Positions 34,707-47,434 are shown, numbered from the stretch's first letter. The stretch is 64,000 nucleotides of DNA from Aegilops tauschii subsp. strangulata (GCF_002575655.3 NC_053038.3:144786885-144850884), one strand, 5' to 3'. A program made the numbers and translations. The notes: generated by a model not told the origin, from the sequence alone.

Positions 34707-35956
34707 GTATGGGTATATCTACTTAATGAAACACAAGTCTGAAACATTTGAAAAGTTCAAAGAATTTCAAAGTGAAGTGGAGAATCATCGTAACAAGAAA
34801 ATAAAGTTTCTACAATCTGATCGCGGAGGTGAATATTTGAGTTACGAGTTTGGCCTTCATTTAAAACAATGTGGAATTATTTCACAACTCATGCCAACTA
34901 GAACACCACAGCGTAATGGTGTGTCCGAACGTCATAACCGCACTTTATTAGATATGGTGTGATCTATGATGTCTCTTACCGATTTACCACTAACGTTTTC
35001 GGGTTATGAATTAGAGACAACCGCATTCAGGTTAAATAGGGCACCATTTAAATCCGTTGAGACGACACCGTATGAAATATGGTTTGGCAAGAAACCTAAG
35101 TTGTCGTTTCTTAAAGTTTGGGGTTGCGACAGTTATGTCAAAAGGCTTCAGCCTGATAAGATCGAACCCAAATTGGAGAAGTGCGTCTTCGCAGGATACC
35201 CTAAGGAAAGAATTGGGTTCACCTTCTACCAAAGATCCGAAGGCAAGATTTTTGTTGCCAAGAATGGAACATTTCTAGAGGAGTTTCTCTCGAAAGAAGT
35301 GATTGGGAGGAAAGTAGAACTTGATGAGGTAATTGTACCTTCTCTCGAATTGGGAAGTAGCACATCACAGAAAACCGTTCCAGTGATGACTACACCAACT
35401 AGAGAGGAAGCAAATGATAATGATCATGAGACTTCAGATCAAGTTGCTACTAAACCCCGTAGGTCAACCAGAGCACGATCCGCACTAGAGTGGTATGGTA
35501 ATCCTATACTGGAAGGCATGTTACTAGACCAAGGCGAACCTATGAACTATGAAGAAGCTATGATGAGCCCAGACTCCGATAAATGGCTTGAGGCCATGAA
35601 ATAAGAGATATGATCCATGTATGAGAACAAAGTGTAAACTTTGATGGACTTGCCTGATAATCGGCAAGCCATTGAGAATAAATGGATCTTGAAGAGACCA
35701 ACGCTGATGGTAATGTCACCATCTACAAAGCTTGACTTATTGCGAAAGGTTTTCGACAAGTTCAAGGAGTTGACTACAATGAGACCTTCTCACCCATAGC
35801 CATGCTTAAGTCAGTCCAAATGATGTTATAAATTGCCTCATTTTATAACTGTGAAATCTGGCAAATGGATGTTAAAACTGCATTCCTTAATGGATTTCTT
35901 AAAAAGAGTTGTATATGATGCAACTAGAAGGTTTTGTCGACCCTAAAGGTGCTAAC
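34707..35956 (+). mobile_element. Copia-2, second segment (integrase end to start of RT)
   Basis: Begins with the Fatima target duplication gtatg and continues the integrase codon context left at 8674. It ends at ctaac (35952-35956), where the Athila-lineage element starts. The rest of Copia-2 (RT, RNase H, 3' LTR) does not reappear in the window. Confidence 0.87.
34712..35956 (+). pseudogene. Copia-2 integrase C-terminal part and RT N-terminal part, broken
   Basis: Visible are integrase SDRGGEYLSYEFG and the glutamate region RNGVSERHNRTLLD, then the GKKPKLSFLKVWG segment and a Ser/Glu-rich linker. An in-frame TGA near 34960 and TAA at 35602 interrupt it, and the start of RT (35610-35950) is further shifted. 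Last recognised motif is the QPEGFVDPK-like stretch just before 35950. Confidence 0.83.
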
Positions 35957-37478
35957 TGATACGCCCATTTTGCATCATGTTTTCCTATTGTTATTTATGA
36001 TGTTTTTATCCATAATAATGCTTTTTGGAGTAATTCTAATGCCTTATCTCTCATATTATGCAAGGTACACACAAAGAGGGAGGATTCCGGCAGCTAGAAA
36101 TCTGGACCTGGAAAAGCTACGTCAGGCTACCTATTTTGCAGAACTCCAAAGAAGCTGAAACTCCACGGAGAATTTTTATGGAATATATGATGAATATTGG
36201 AGCAAATAAGTACCAGAGGGGGCCCACAAGGTGGGCACAACCCACCTGGGCGCGCCAGGGAGCCCAGGTGCGCCCTGGTGGGTTGTGCTCACCCAGGCCC
36301 ACCTCCGGTGCCCATCTTCTGGTATATAGGTCATTTTGACCTAGAAAAAAGATGAGAAGACTTTCGAGATGGAGCGCCGCCGCCTTGATGCGGAACTTGG
36401 GCAGGAGAACTTTTTCCCTCCGCCGGAGTGATTCCGTCGGGGAACTTCCCTCTCGGAGGGGGAAATCATCGTCATCATCATCACCAACAACTTTCCCATC
36501 TTGGGGAGGGCAATCTCCATAAACATCTTCAATATCACCATCTCATCTCGAACCCTAGTTCATCTCTTGTATTCAATATTGTTACCGAAACTATAGATTG
36601 GTGCTTGTGGGTGACTAGTAGTGTTGATTACATATATCTTGTAGTTGATTACTATATGGTTTATTTGGTGGAAGATTATATGTTCAGATCCAATATGCTA
36701 TTTAACACCCCTATGATCTTGAGCATGATTATCATTTTTGAGTAGTTACTTTTGTTCTTGAGGTCATGGGAGAAATCATGTTGCAAGTAATCATGTGAAC
36801 TTGATATGTGTTCGATATTTTGATAGTATGTATGTTGTGACTCCCTTAGTGGTGTCATGTGAACGTCGACTACATGACACTTCACCATATTTGGGCCTAA
36901 GGGAATGCATTGTGGAGTAGCAATTAGACGATGGGTCGCGACAGTGACAGTAGCTTAAACACTAGTTTATGCGTTATTCCGTAAGGGACCGATTGGATCC
37001 AAGAGTTTAATGCTATGGTTAGAATTTATTCTTAATACTTTTCTCGTAGTTGCGGATGCTTGCGGGAGGGTTAATCATAAGTAGGAGGTTTGTTCAAGTA
37101 AGAACAACACCTAAGCACCGGTGCACCCACATATCAAATTATCAAAGAAGCGAACACAAATCGAACCAACATGGCGAAAGTGACTAGATGAAATTCCCGT
37201 GTACCCTCAAGAGCGCTTTGCTTATCATAAGAGACCGTTTTGGCCTGTCCTTTGCCTCAAAAGGATTGTGCTACCTTGCTGCACATTTGTTACTACTTTC
37301 GTTACTTGTTCGTTACAAATTATCTTGCTATCAAACTACTCTGCTACTTACAATTTCAGCACTTGCAGACATTACCTTGCTGAAAACCACTTGTCATTTC
37401 CTTCTGCTCCTCGTTGGGTTCGACACTCTTACTTATGAAAAAGAGCTAAAATTTATCCCCTATACTTGTGGGTCATCA
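35957..37478 (+). repeat. Athila-lineage 5' LTR (1522 bp)
   Basis: Begins TGATACGCCC, ends GTGGGTCATCA. A TATA box (tatata, 36323-36328) lies near 370 bp. The left flank ctaac (35952-35956) is the expected target duplication, with its partner missing. Confidence 0.85.
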
Positions 37479-37489
37479 AGGCTATTTTC

Positions 37490-37507
37490 TGGCGCCGTTG
37501 CCGGGGA
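37490..37507 (+). other. Primer-binding site (tRNA-Asp)
   Basis: TGGCGCCGTTGCCGGGGA, an exact complement to the 3' end of plant tRNA-Asp, 11 bp after the LTR. This is typical for the Athila lineage. Confidence 0.88.
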
Positions 37508-37584
37508 GTGAAGTGCCTTTGGTAAGTGAAATTTGGTAAGGAAACATTTATATAGTGTGCTGAAATTTATTGTCACTTGTTACT

Positions 37585-40500
37585 ATGGAAAACAATCCTT
37601 TGAGGGGTTTGTTAGGGGTATCTTCACCTCACCCGGAACCAAAATTAGCTTCCCCTCAACCTACTGCACCCACTAAAAATATTGAATATGAAATTCCTTT
37701 GGGTATGATAGAACAACTGCTAGCTAATCCTTATGCAGGAGATGGAACAGAACATCCTGATATGCACTTGATATATGTGGAACAAATTTGTGGATTGTTT
37801 AAGCTTGTAGGTTTACTCGGAGATGAAGTTATGAAAAAGGTTTTACCTTTATCTTTGAAGGGAAAAGCATTGGCATGGTATAGGCTATGAGATGATATTG
37901 GATCGTGGAATGGAATCGATTCAAATTGGAGTTTCACAAAAAAAATTATCCTATGCATCTAGTTCATCATGATCGGAATTATATATATAATTTTTTGCCT
38001 CGTTAAGGAGAAAGTACCGCTCTAGCTTGGGGGAGGCTTAAGTCAATGTTATATTCATGCCCCAATCATGAGCTCTCAAGAGAAATTATTATTCAGAACT
38101 TTTATGCTCGGCTTACTCGTGATGATCAATCCATGCTTGATACTTCTTGTACTGGTTCTTTTATGAAGAAGACTATTGAATCCCGATGGAATCTTTTGGA
38201 AAGAATTAAACGCAACTCTGAAGATTGGAAACTCGATGAAGGTAAAGAGTCAGGTATTAAGCTTAAGTATGATTGTGTTAAATCTTTTATGAATACCGAT
38301 GCCTTCCAAAAGTTTAGCACTAAATATGGACTTGACTCTGAGATAGTAGCCTCCTTTTGTGAATCATTTGCTACTCATGTTGATCTCCCTAAGGAGAAGT
38401 GGTTCAAATATCACCCACCTATTAAAGAAGAAATTAAAGAACCGGTACCAATTAAATAAGAAACTATACTTTATAATGTTGATCCACTTGTTCCTACTGC
38501 TTATATTGAGAAACCACCTTTTCCTGTTAGGATAAAGGAACATGCTAAAGTTTCAACTGTGGTCAACAAAATTTATATTAGAACACCTAACCCTAATGAA
38601 CAAATCAAAGTAGAACCTAGCATTGCTATGGTTAAAGATATCTTGGAAGAAGATATGGATGGGCATGTTATCTACTTCTGTAATGAAGCCACTAGAATTG
38701 CTAAACCTGATAAAGAGAATAAACATAGACCTGTTGTTGGCATGCCTGTTGTCTAAGTTAAAATAGGAGATCACTGTTATCATGGTTTACGTGACATAGG
38801 TGCTAGCGTAAGTGTTATTCCATGTACCTCATATCAAGAAATTATCGATGGCATAACACCCGCTGAGATAGAAGAAATAGATGCCACTATTAAACTTGCT
38901 AATAGAGACACTATCACACCACTTGGGATTGTTAGAGATGTTGAAGTCTTGTGTGGGAAAATAAAATACCCTACTGATTTCCTTGTTCTTGGTTCCCCAC
39001 AAGATGACTTTTGTCCCATTATCTTTGGTAGACCTTTCTTGAACACCGTTAATGCTAATATAGATTGTGAGAAACAAACTGTCAGTGTTAGCTTTGGTGA
39101 CGAGTCTCATGAGTTTAATTTTTCCAAGTTTAGTAGAAAGCTTCATGAAAAAGAATTGCCTAGTAAGGATGAAATAATTGGTCTTGCTTCTATTGCTGTG
39201 CCTCCTACTAATCCTTTAGAACAATATCCGCTAGACCATGAAAATGATTTACATATGCATGAAAGAAATGAAATAGATAAGATTTTCTTTGAACAGCGTG
39301 CTGTGCTTAAACACAATTTTCCTATTGAAACTCTAGGAGGTCCTCCTCCACCTAAAGGTGATCCTGTGTTTGAATTAAAACAATTGCCAAACACTTTGAA
39401 ATATGCTTATCTTTATGAAAATAAGATATATCATGTTATTATTAGTGCTAACCTTTCAGAACATGAAGAGGAATGATTATTGAAAGTTCTAAGGAAGCAC
39501 CAAACTGCTATTAGATATACTCTTGATGATCTAAAGGGCATTAGTCCCACTCTATGTCAGCACAAGATTAATATGGAACCTGATGCTAAACCCGTTGTTG
39601 ATCACCAACGTTGGTTAAATCTGAAAATTAAGGAAGTGGTAAGAACGGAAATCTTAAAACTTCTGGAAGCAGGTATAATCTATCCTATAGCTGATAGTAG
39701 ATGGGTAAGTCTTGTTCATTGTATTCCTAAGAAAAGAGGTATTACTATTGTTCCTAATGATAAGAATGAACTTATTCCACAAAGAATTGTTACAGGCTAT
39801 AGAATGGTAATTGATTTTAGAAAATTAAACAAAGCAACTAGAAAAGATCATTACCCTCTGCCTTTCATTGATCAAATTCTAGAAAGATTATCTAAGCACA
39901 TACACTTTTGCTTCCTTGATGGATACTCTGGTTTTTCACAAATACCTGTTTCTCCACCTGATCAAGAAAAGACCACTTTTACTTGTCCCTTTGGAACTTG
40001 TGCTTATAGACGTATGCCTTTCAGTTTATGCAATGCACCTGCTACCTTTCAAAGATGTATGACTGCTATATTCTCCGATTTCTGTGAAAAGATTGTAGAG
40101 GTTTTCATGGATGACTTCTTTGTTTACGGGAAGTCTTTTGATGATTTTTTAAGCAATCTTGATCGAGTTTTGCAGAGATGTGAACAAACAAATCTTGTCT
40201 TGAATTGGGAGAAATGCCACTTTATGGTTAATGAAGGTATTTTCTTGGGCCATAAAATTTCTGAAAGAGGTATTGAGGTGGACAAAGCTAAGGTTGATGC
40301 AATTGACAAAATGCCATGTCCTAAAGATATCAAAGGTATTCATAGTTTCCTAGGTCATGCTGGTTTCTATAGGAGATTTATCAAAGACTTCTCTAAAATT
40401 TCTAGGCCTCTTACAAATCTTTTGCAAAAGGATGTTCCTTTTATTTTTGATGATGATTGTTTAGAAGCATTTGAAACACTCAAGAAAGCCTTAATTTCTG

Positions 40501-42141
40501 CACCTATTGTTTAACCACCTGATTGGAACTTTGAAATTATGTGTGATGCTAGTGATTATGCTGTTGGTGCTTTTCTAGGACAAAGAGTTGATTAAAAACT
40601 AAATGTTATTCATTATGCTAGTAAAACTCTAGACAATGCTCAAAGAAATTATGCAACTACCGAAAAAGAATTCTTAGCAGTGGTGTTTGCCTGTGATAAA
40701 TTTAGATCTTATATTTTTGATTAAAAAGTGATTGTTCACACCTATCATGCTGCTACTAAATATCTTATGGAAAAGAAAGATGCTAAACCTAGACTTATTC
40801 GATGGGTTCTCTTACTACAAGAATTTGATTTACATATCACTGATAGGAAAGGAGCTGAGAACCCCGTAGCTGATAACTTGTCTAGGCTGGAAAATGTGCT
40901 TGATGACCCACTACCTATTGATGATAGTTTTCCTGATGAGAAGTTAGCTGCAATAAATGTTTCTAATAACACTCCTTGGTACGCTAACTATGCTAATTAC
41001 ATTGTTGCTAAATATTTACCACCTAGCTTTACATACCAACAAAAGAAAAAATTATTTTATGATTTAAGACAGTACTTTTGGGATGACCCACATCTTTGTA
41101 AAGAAGGAGTAGACGGTATTATTAGACGTTGTGTACCTGAGCATGAACAGGGACAAATCCTACGGAAATGTCACTTCGAAGCTTATGGAGGGCATCATGC
41201 TGGAGACAGAACTGCTCACAAGGTGTTGCAATCTGGATTTTATTGGCCTACTCTTCAAGGCTGCCCGTAAGTTTGTCTTATCTTGCAATGAATGTCAAAG
41301 AATAGGTAATATCAGTAAGCGTCAAGAAATGCCTATGAATTATTCACTTGCTGTTGAACCATTTGATGTTTGGGGATTTGATTACATGGGACCTTTTCCT
41401 TCCTCTAATGCGTATACACATATTGTGGTTTTTGTTGATTATGTTACTAAATGGGTAGAAGCTATTCCAACCAGTAGTGCTAATCACAAAACCTCTATTA
41501 AAATGCTTAAGGAAGTTATTTTTCCAAGGTTTGGAGTCCCTAGATATTTAATGGCTGATGGTGGTTCACACTTTATTCATGGTGCTTTCCGTAAAATGGT
41601 TGCGAAATATGAGGTTAACCGTAGAATTGCATCACCCTATCATCCTCAGTCTAGTGGTCAAGTTGAACTTAGCAATAGAGAAATAAAACTTATTTTGAAA
41701 AAGACTGTCAATAGGCCCCGAAAAAATTGGTCTAAGAAATTAGATAATGCACTTTGGGCTTACAGAACATCTTATAAAAATCCTATGGGTATGTCTCCTT
41801 ATAAAATGGTTTATAGAAAAGCTTGTCATTTGCCTCTTGAGTTAGAACATAAAGCATATTGGGCAATCAAAGAACTCAATTATGATTTCAAACTTGCTGG
41901 TGAAAAGAGGTTATTTGATATTAGCTCATTAGATGAGTGGAGAACCCAAGCTTATGAAAATGCAAAGTTATATAAAGAAAAAGTTAAAAGATGGCATGAT
42001 AAAAGAATCCAAAAGCATGAGTTTAAAGTCGGAGAATATGTTCTTTTGTACAACTCTCATTTCAGATTCTTTGCAGGAAAACTCCTCTCAAAATGGGAAG
42101 GACCCTATGTTATCGAGGAGGTTTATCGGTCTGGAGCTATC
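37585..42141 (+). pseudogene. Athila-lineage gag-pol polyprotein, broken
   Basis: Gag begins at the ATG at 37585 (MENNPLRGLLG) and shifts frame before 38046. From 38046 to about 41265 one frame holds gag end, protease (DIGASVSVIP about 38790; FGRPFLNT about 39027), RT (VIDFRKLNKATRKDHYPLPF; MPFSLCNAPATFQ; FMDDFFVYG about 40107), RNase H, and the start of integrase (H2C2). It is interrupted by in-frame stops near 38457, 38754, 39474, 40512, 40592 and 40722. A frameshift near 41265 leads to the integrase core (FDYMGPFPSSNAYTHIVVFVD; LMADGGSHF; GQVELSNREIK, in which the catalytic glutamate is retained). Coding stops at the Gypsy-X2 junction. Confidence 0.86.
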
Positions 42142-43028
42142 TGTCGGATCACGGGTTCCGACAAAACCCTTAAGGTTCAAACACTAGGTGCGCGCGGAGA
42201 TTTCCTCCCTACCGATCTACGCCCTAGCTCGCTAAGATCTCGCGGACGAACTCGACGAACTCGCAACACAAAGACACAAGATTTATACTGGTTCGGGCCA
42301 CCGTTGTGGTGTAATACCCTACTCCAGTGTGGTGGTGGTGGATTGCCTCTTGGGCTGATGATGAACAGTACAAGGGGAAGAACAGCCTCCTGAGGTCGAG
42401 GTGTTCTTGTGCTCGGTGTGTGGCTAAGGATTGGCTCAGGGTCAGATTCCTTGCCTCTACTATGGTGGCTAGTTCTGCTTATATAGGCCCTAGTCCTCTC
42501 CCCAAATATTGAGGGGGAAGGAGGCCAACAAAGGCCAATTTGAAAGGGGACAGCTAGTACAGCTTATCCTGACAAAAGCGGTCTTTGCCTGCAAAAGGCT
42601 CTGGTGATGACGCCGTCTTGGGCTCCATGGTGACCTTCGTCCTGCCATCCGGCTGGTCTTGGTCTCATTGCACTGATATGGAAACCTTTGCTTGATGCCT
42701 TGGTTCTCCGCGCCTGCGCTTGCCTCCTTAGCACTAAAGAGGAAACAAGGATGCTGCGTGTGCTGGCGCCCGCCTGATCTTGATCGTCATGGCTCACGTC
42801 ACGAGAGCCTCGCGAGGTTCGCCCTGCCTTGATTACTCCACTCCTCGCGAGGCAGTCTGGTGAGGCTGCTCCTGAGGAGGTCTTGTGTCGTCTGCCTCGC
42901 GAGACTTGGCCCCTTGCGAGGGTCTTGAATGTCTCGCTGATGAAGATTGGCCGTACAAGCCTGCAGCACAGCCACGCCGTGGGCCGCAGGCAGGCAAGTC
43001 TGGGGACCCCTGTTCCAGAACGCCGACA
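42142..43028 (-). repeat. Gypsy-X2 3' LTR (887 bp)
   Basis: Plus strand TGTCGGATCACGGG to AACGCCGACA, with intact termini. It differs from the X1 LTRs by several short indels and many substitutions, so it is an older or different sublineage. Confidence 0.87.
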
Positions 43029-43322
43029 GTAGCCCTCGGGCCCAAAGTGCGCTCGGGCTTGGCTTCGCGGCGAAGCCAAAGGTCAAGCGCGGAGCGCCGC
43101 GGGCCCCAAAAGCCTGCGGCCTTGGTCGACGCGTGGCGGTTGATTGGATGTGGGCGTCCCCGCTTCCCCATGCTGCCTTGGCAACTGCCTGACTTGACAG
43201 AAGGTTAGCACAGGCAACGCTTGCCTTCACTGTTCCTCTTTGCCTTGCCTCAGATCCCCTTTCTAGCTCCTTGCTGCCGATACCTCCAGATCTGCTCCAA
43301 TTTTGCTCCGCACCCACGACTA

Positions 43323-43844
43323 ATGGCGCCGCGCAAGGTCAAGCCCTCCTCGGGGCCGACTTGGTATGAGCCAGCTCTTGAAGCGCCCAACGTCACGGAG
43401 AAGAGCCTCGCCTCCACGCGCTTGCTGACGGCGGGGGATAGCAATGAATGGGGGAAGACGGATCTCCGGCTTGCCTCCGACGTACCGGAGACTGAGGGAA
43501 GCACCTTCTTCCCCTTCTTCTCGGGCAGCATCTCCGCCGGGTTGGTTGCTCCCTTCTCCGATTTCTTTTATGAGGTCCTCAACCACTACGAGCTGCATGC
43601 GTTGCATCTCCATCCCAACTCTATCCTTCTCCTGTCCATCTTCGCCTACTATTGCGAGGCGTATCTGGGCGTGATGCCGTCCGTGGCTCTTCTGCGCCAC
43701 TTCTTCTTCCTTCGCGTCAGCGATGGACATGTCTCCGGGTTCGCCAATTTCGTCGCATCTGGCAAGGCCAACTCGATCTGGAGCACTGGGAAGAGAGCCG
43801 ACAACATCTGGGCCAAATGGGTCATGATGGGGAATGCATCTTAA
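43323..43844 (+). pseudogene. Antisense ORF in Gypsy-X2: putative gypsy-type transposon family, truncated
   Basis: From the ATG at 43323 an open frame of 173 residues runs on the strand opposite to the element's gag-pol. Residues about 50-150 resemble the same family as the Fatima antisense gene: APFSDFFYEVLNHYELHALHL, SILLLSIFAYYCEAYLG, then LRHFFFLRVSDGH. The frame ends by chance in sequence that joins the LINE (after about WAKWVMM), so the C-terminal part is lost. It occupies the place held by the B3-like ORF in Gypsy-X1. Function unknown. Confidence 0.68.
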
Positions 43845-43845
43845 G

Positions 43846-44303
43846 TGTTTATTATTCCTTTCCTTCCAAATGCTCTAGGCTGCTTGGAGAAAGATTTCCA
43901 TGAATAGTGGTCTGTTCCACACATTTTTCGCTTCTGCTATCATGCATAGACGTGGACTATCATCCTCCCACGTGATGTTGAGCTTGTCCCAGCAACTTTT
44001 ACTGAAATTGCAGTGAAAGATCATATGTTCAATGGTTTCTTCAATTATCCTCCCACAGAGAATGCAATTATAGCTATCGTCGATATTAAAGTGTCTTCGC
44101 TTGAGCATGTTCCTTGTGTTTAGGCGGTCAGAGAGTAAGAGCCATCCGAAAACCATGATTTTAATCATGACTTTAGATTTCCATAGCCAATGATTGACTT
44201 GTGTGCTTTGATTTGTCTGAAGTAAAATCTGTAGTATCTCTTGGCCGTGAAGTTTCCAGCACCCCAAATGTATGACCAGGTATCATTACATTGGTGCGCG
44301 TCG
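43846..44303 (-). pseudogene. LINE ORF2, C-terminal fragment (zinc-binding RT-associated domain)
   Basis: On the minus strand 44303-43875 reads DTWSYIWGAGNFT, then FGWLLLSDRLNTRNML and CILCGRIIEETIEHMIFHC, the zinc-binding domain found at the end of plant LINE reverse transcriptases. After a stop the remainder SIWKERNN runs to about 43846. No poly(A) tail is present, so the 3' end is truncated. The fragment joins in phase with the LINE segment at 57360, across the CACTA-B insertion. Confidence 0.82.
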
Positions 44304-45224
44304 GTGCTATACAAACAATTTTTAACCCCTTTACGCGATGGCATTTGGAACCGTCGCCAAGTGAGTGTGGGCAATAGGGGGTCCTTCCCAAACGACCCAG
44401 AAACCGTCGGGGATAAGGAGCCAAGATGCATATACAGTACTCCTACTCATTTGTGCTCGCATTGCCATCGCAATCGGTATTCTGTGGTGCTACGTTTGCG
44501 ATGCGCGGCCCATCACAAATGGTTCACTATTATAGAATGTGTATGATAAGCATACAATCACACACATTCGCTTTTACCAAACAGTATGCGATAACTAATT
44601 AAGAAGATTAGCTAATCATCATACGAGTGTCGGACAGGATTACGAAACACCAGACTATCGTAACATCATCGTACCCGACTACTATCGCACACGCTATTCT
44701 GTGGTGCAACGTTTACGATGCATACTTCATCAGAAATAATTCATGGTTGCGAATCATGTACGATAAGGCAACTATCACAAACGTCTAGTTTGCCCGCACC
44801 ATTTGTGATATTGTCTAACATCGCACACGCTTTGCAAACGGCAACTGTGTGCATGCTTGCACACGTTTCCTCTCTGTGAACCGTGTTGGATTATGGTGTA
44901 TATCGAAAACGTTTGTGTTTTACCAACCGTGTGTGCCGTAATGACCTGGAGAGCGTGATTTTACCGTAATTTAATTGCTGCAATTTCAAATTGTACCGGA
45001 TTTGAATTTGAATGTATACTATAGCTTTATTCATATCCATCAGATTCAAACAACAATTGCATTATTCGATTCATAGGTACATATGTTCATGAATTACGTA
45101 AGAACCAAATAAAGAATGGTGAACCACAGTTGTATACTTGTACTATTAAAGACGATAAAGAAAGAGGCAAAATACATTCTGGTTGCTGAACAAGGTGAAG
45201 CGGAATGGCCATATTGTGCCCATA
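44304..45224. repeat. CACTA-B left subterminal region
   Basis: Non-coding, with recurring motifs such as atcgcacacg, tctgtggtgcaacgttt and gtttgtg in both orientations. Comparable motifs fill 56790-57359 at the other end. Confidence 0.65.
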
Positions 45225-45739
<515 letters not shown>

Positions 45740-45939
45740 CTTCTAGGATTGCATATTTAGACATTAAGTATAGTGCTTGTTGCTATGTAGCCTCAGATAT
45801 ATTACATATGACCCTAGTTAACCTAACGACAAATGAGTTACAGATATATTCAATTAAAAGTCCGATTCACCGGTTAGTCCCTTATCAGCCCCCGACCTAT
45901 ATGGTACCGGCTACCGATATCCTGAATAGTGAGTATATA

Positions 45940-46740
45940 TAAGCCATGGGATGAAACTAACCTCGATGGAAAACAACAGTCGTTCCCAAAATTGTCCTGT
46001 GTAGGTACATCGAGAGGCATGTTAAGCACAACAGGCTAAACATCAACCAAAATTATTCATGGCAGACAAAATAATCTCCCAAAGATAGCTCCAGTGTGCA
46101 GGTTTAAGCACGCTAGTAAATCAAAACAAATGGAAAGGTGTGTTAACTGCAACAGGCCTAACATTTAACAACAAGCAAACATAGTCATTCAAACTGGTAT
46201 TGTGCCGGTCTAAGTACACTGGTTATTGTTAAATAAAAATGGGAATGCGTGTTAACTACAAGATGCAGCAACCAAATGTAGTCATTCATAGTGGTATTGT
46301 TGAAACTGGTACTGATGAAATTGAACTGCACAGTTCATACTTGCACATATAGAACATCACGTTGTGAATAACTGGAATAAACAAGGCATACTATGAACAA
46401 CCAAAGATAGCATTTGAAACTGGACATATGCTAACTACAAAAACCGAACAATCATTTTTTTTTAAAAGAGGCATATGCTAGCTATAACAGGATTAAGCAA
46501 GCAAATATATGCATTCCTATCGGTATGTTTAAAACTGGATTGATGAAATGTACTGCACAATAAATAATTGCACATATAGAGCATCGCATTGTGAACAACT
46601 GAAATAAACAAGGCATACTGCAAACAACCAAATATAGCAATTAAAAACTGGACATATTCTCACTACACTACAAAAGGGACTCGACAAAACAAATCATGGG
46701 TTTCCCCCTGTGAAGAGGCACAGCAAAATAAATCATGGGT
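45940..46740. repeat. Degenerate duplicated non-coding block
   Basis: Two related copies of about 130 bp (about 46311-46440 and 46545-46670) share gcacatatagaacatc, aataaacaaggcatact and aaactggacatat. Shorter related pieces with ttaactacaacagg occur from 46015. A 17-bp sequence aaatcatgggtttcc is repeated at 46690 and 46730. Confidence 0.65.
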
Positions 46741-46744
46741 TTCC

Positions 46745-47434
46745 TCACTTGTCATAGATGGGATCGTTCCCGTGGGAAGAGCACGAACCCTGGATGCGCT
46801 CCATGTTGTCGCAGATGGGCTCCTTCACCTTGGAAGAGCACGACTGCAGGGTGCCCTCCCTGATGTCGCAGACGGGCTCTTTCCCCTTGGAAGAGCAGAT
46901 GGAATCTTTCCCCTTGGAAGAGCTGGAGAGGGTGCCCTCCTCGTGGTCGCCGTCGATGAGGTCTGACTTGGAAGCTCTGGATCCCAAGCCAGCGTCATAG
47001 AACGTGTCCTTCAGAAATGACAAAAGGGGCTCGATGGCGATGTAGGATGGCAAATTGTTGACAACGAGCCATAGGAGATCAGCGACGGTGCCATGGATGA
47101 GATCGATGACGGTTGAACCCGAGGGGTTGGGGGTGGGCCACTTAACCTGTGACATAGCCCGCCTCAGGCCATCACTGTCGATGACCTCGATGTCGTAGCC
47201 GGCGTCCGCGACATACCCGCATACTCTAGCCCGGTGCTTGAGTGCCTGCAGCCAGTAATGGTCGTTAGCTTCCTCGGTGATGTCGGGCGAAGAGACCGCG
47301 ATACACCTCTTTTGGGCCAGTCGCTCCTCGAGCTACACAGGAAGCGTAGCCAGGCTTAGGCTGCGACGCTCTGGAGTGGGGGATCGGGATTGGGATGGGG
47401 ATATGTGGGAAAGGGGGCGTTTGGCAGGCGTCAT
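46745..47434 (-). pseudogene. Unknown ORF with internal protein repeats, one premature stop
   Basis: On the minus strand a frame of 230 codons runs from the ATG at 47434 (MTPAKRPLSHISPSQ) to 46745 with a single in-frame TAG near 47335. The middle part is a plausible folded domain (ANDHYWLQALKHRARVCGYV, then IDLIHGTVADLLWLVVNNLP). The last 70 residues contain four units of the pattern CSSKGKEPVCDI or close to it. I do not recognise the family. It lies inside CACTA-B and may be an element gene or a captured host gene. Confidence 0.5.

Larger units (their letters stand above)
35957..42141 (+). mobile_element. Athila-lineage Gypsy retrotransposon (WHAM-like), 3' end missing
   Basis: 5' LTR (35957-37478), tRNA-Asp PBS, gag and full-order pol are present on the plus strand. 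LTR start TGATACGCCCATTTTGCATC resembles WHAM as I recall it; the name is tentative. The element is cut at 42141, near the end of integrase, by Gypsy-X2. Its 3' part and 3' LTR are absent, as is the second target duplication. Confidence 0.85.
42142..43845 (-). mobile_element. Gypsy-X2, truncated second copy of the X family
   Basis: The LTR (42142-43028) and the following PPT and interior up to about 43200 match Gypsy-X1 closely. By analogy this is the 3' LTR of a minus-strand element. Gag, pol and the other LTR are missing; the sequence changes to LINE near 43845. The left flank ctatc (42137-42141) is the probable target duplication. X2 was inserted into the integrase of the Athila-lineage element. 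Confidence 0.85.

Noticed and set aside
43221..43322. Upstream in-frame ATG at 43221 as start of the Gypsy-X2 antisense ORF
   Set aside because: The added residues are not like the family, and the ATG at 43323 begins the same MAP-type start seen in the X1 ORF.
46659..46690. Possible CACTA terminus (cactacaaaagggactcg) inside CACTA-B
   Set aside because: No matching inverted end, no target duplication, and the similarity is limited to a few bases.
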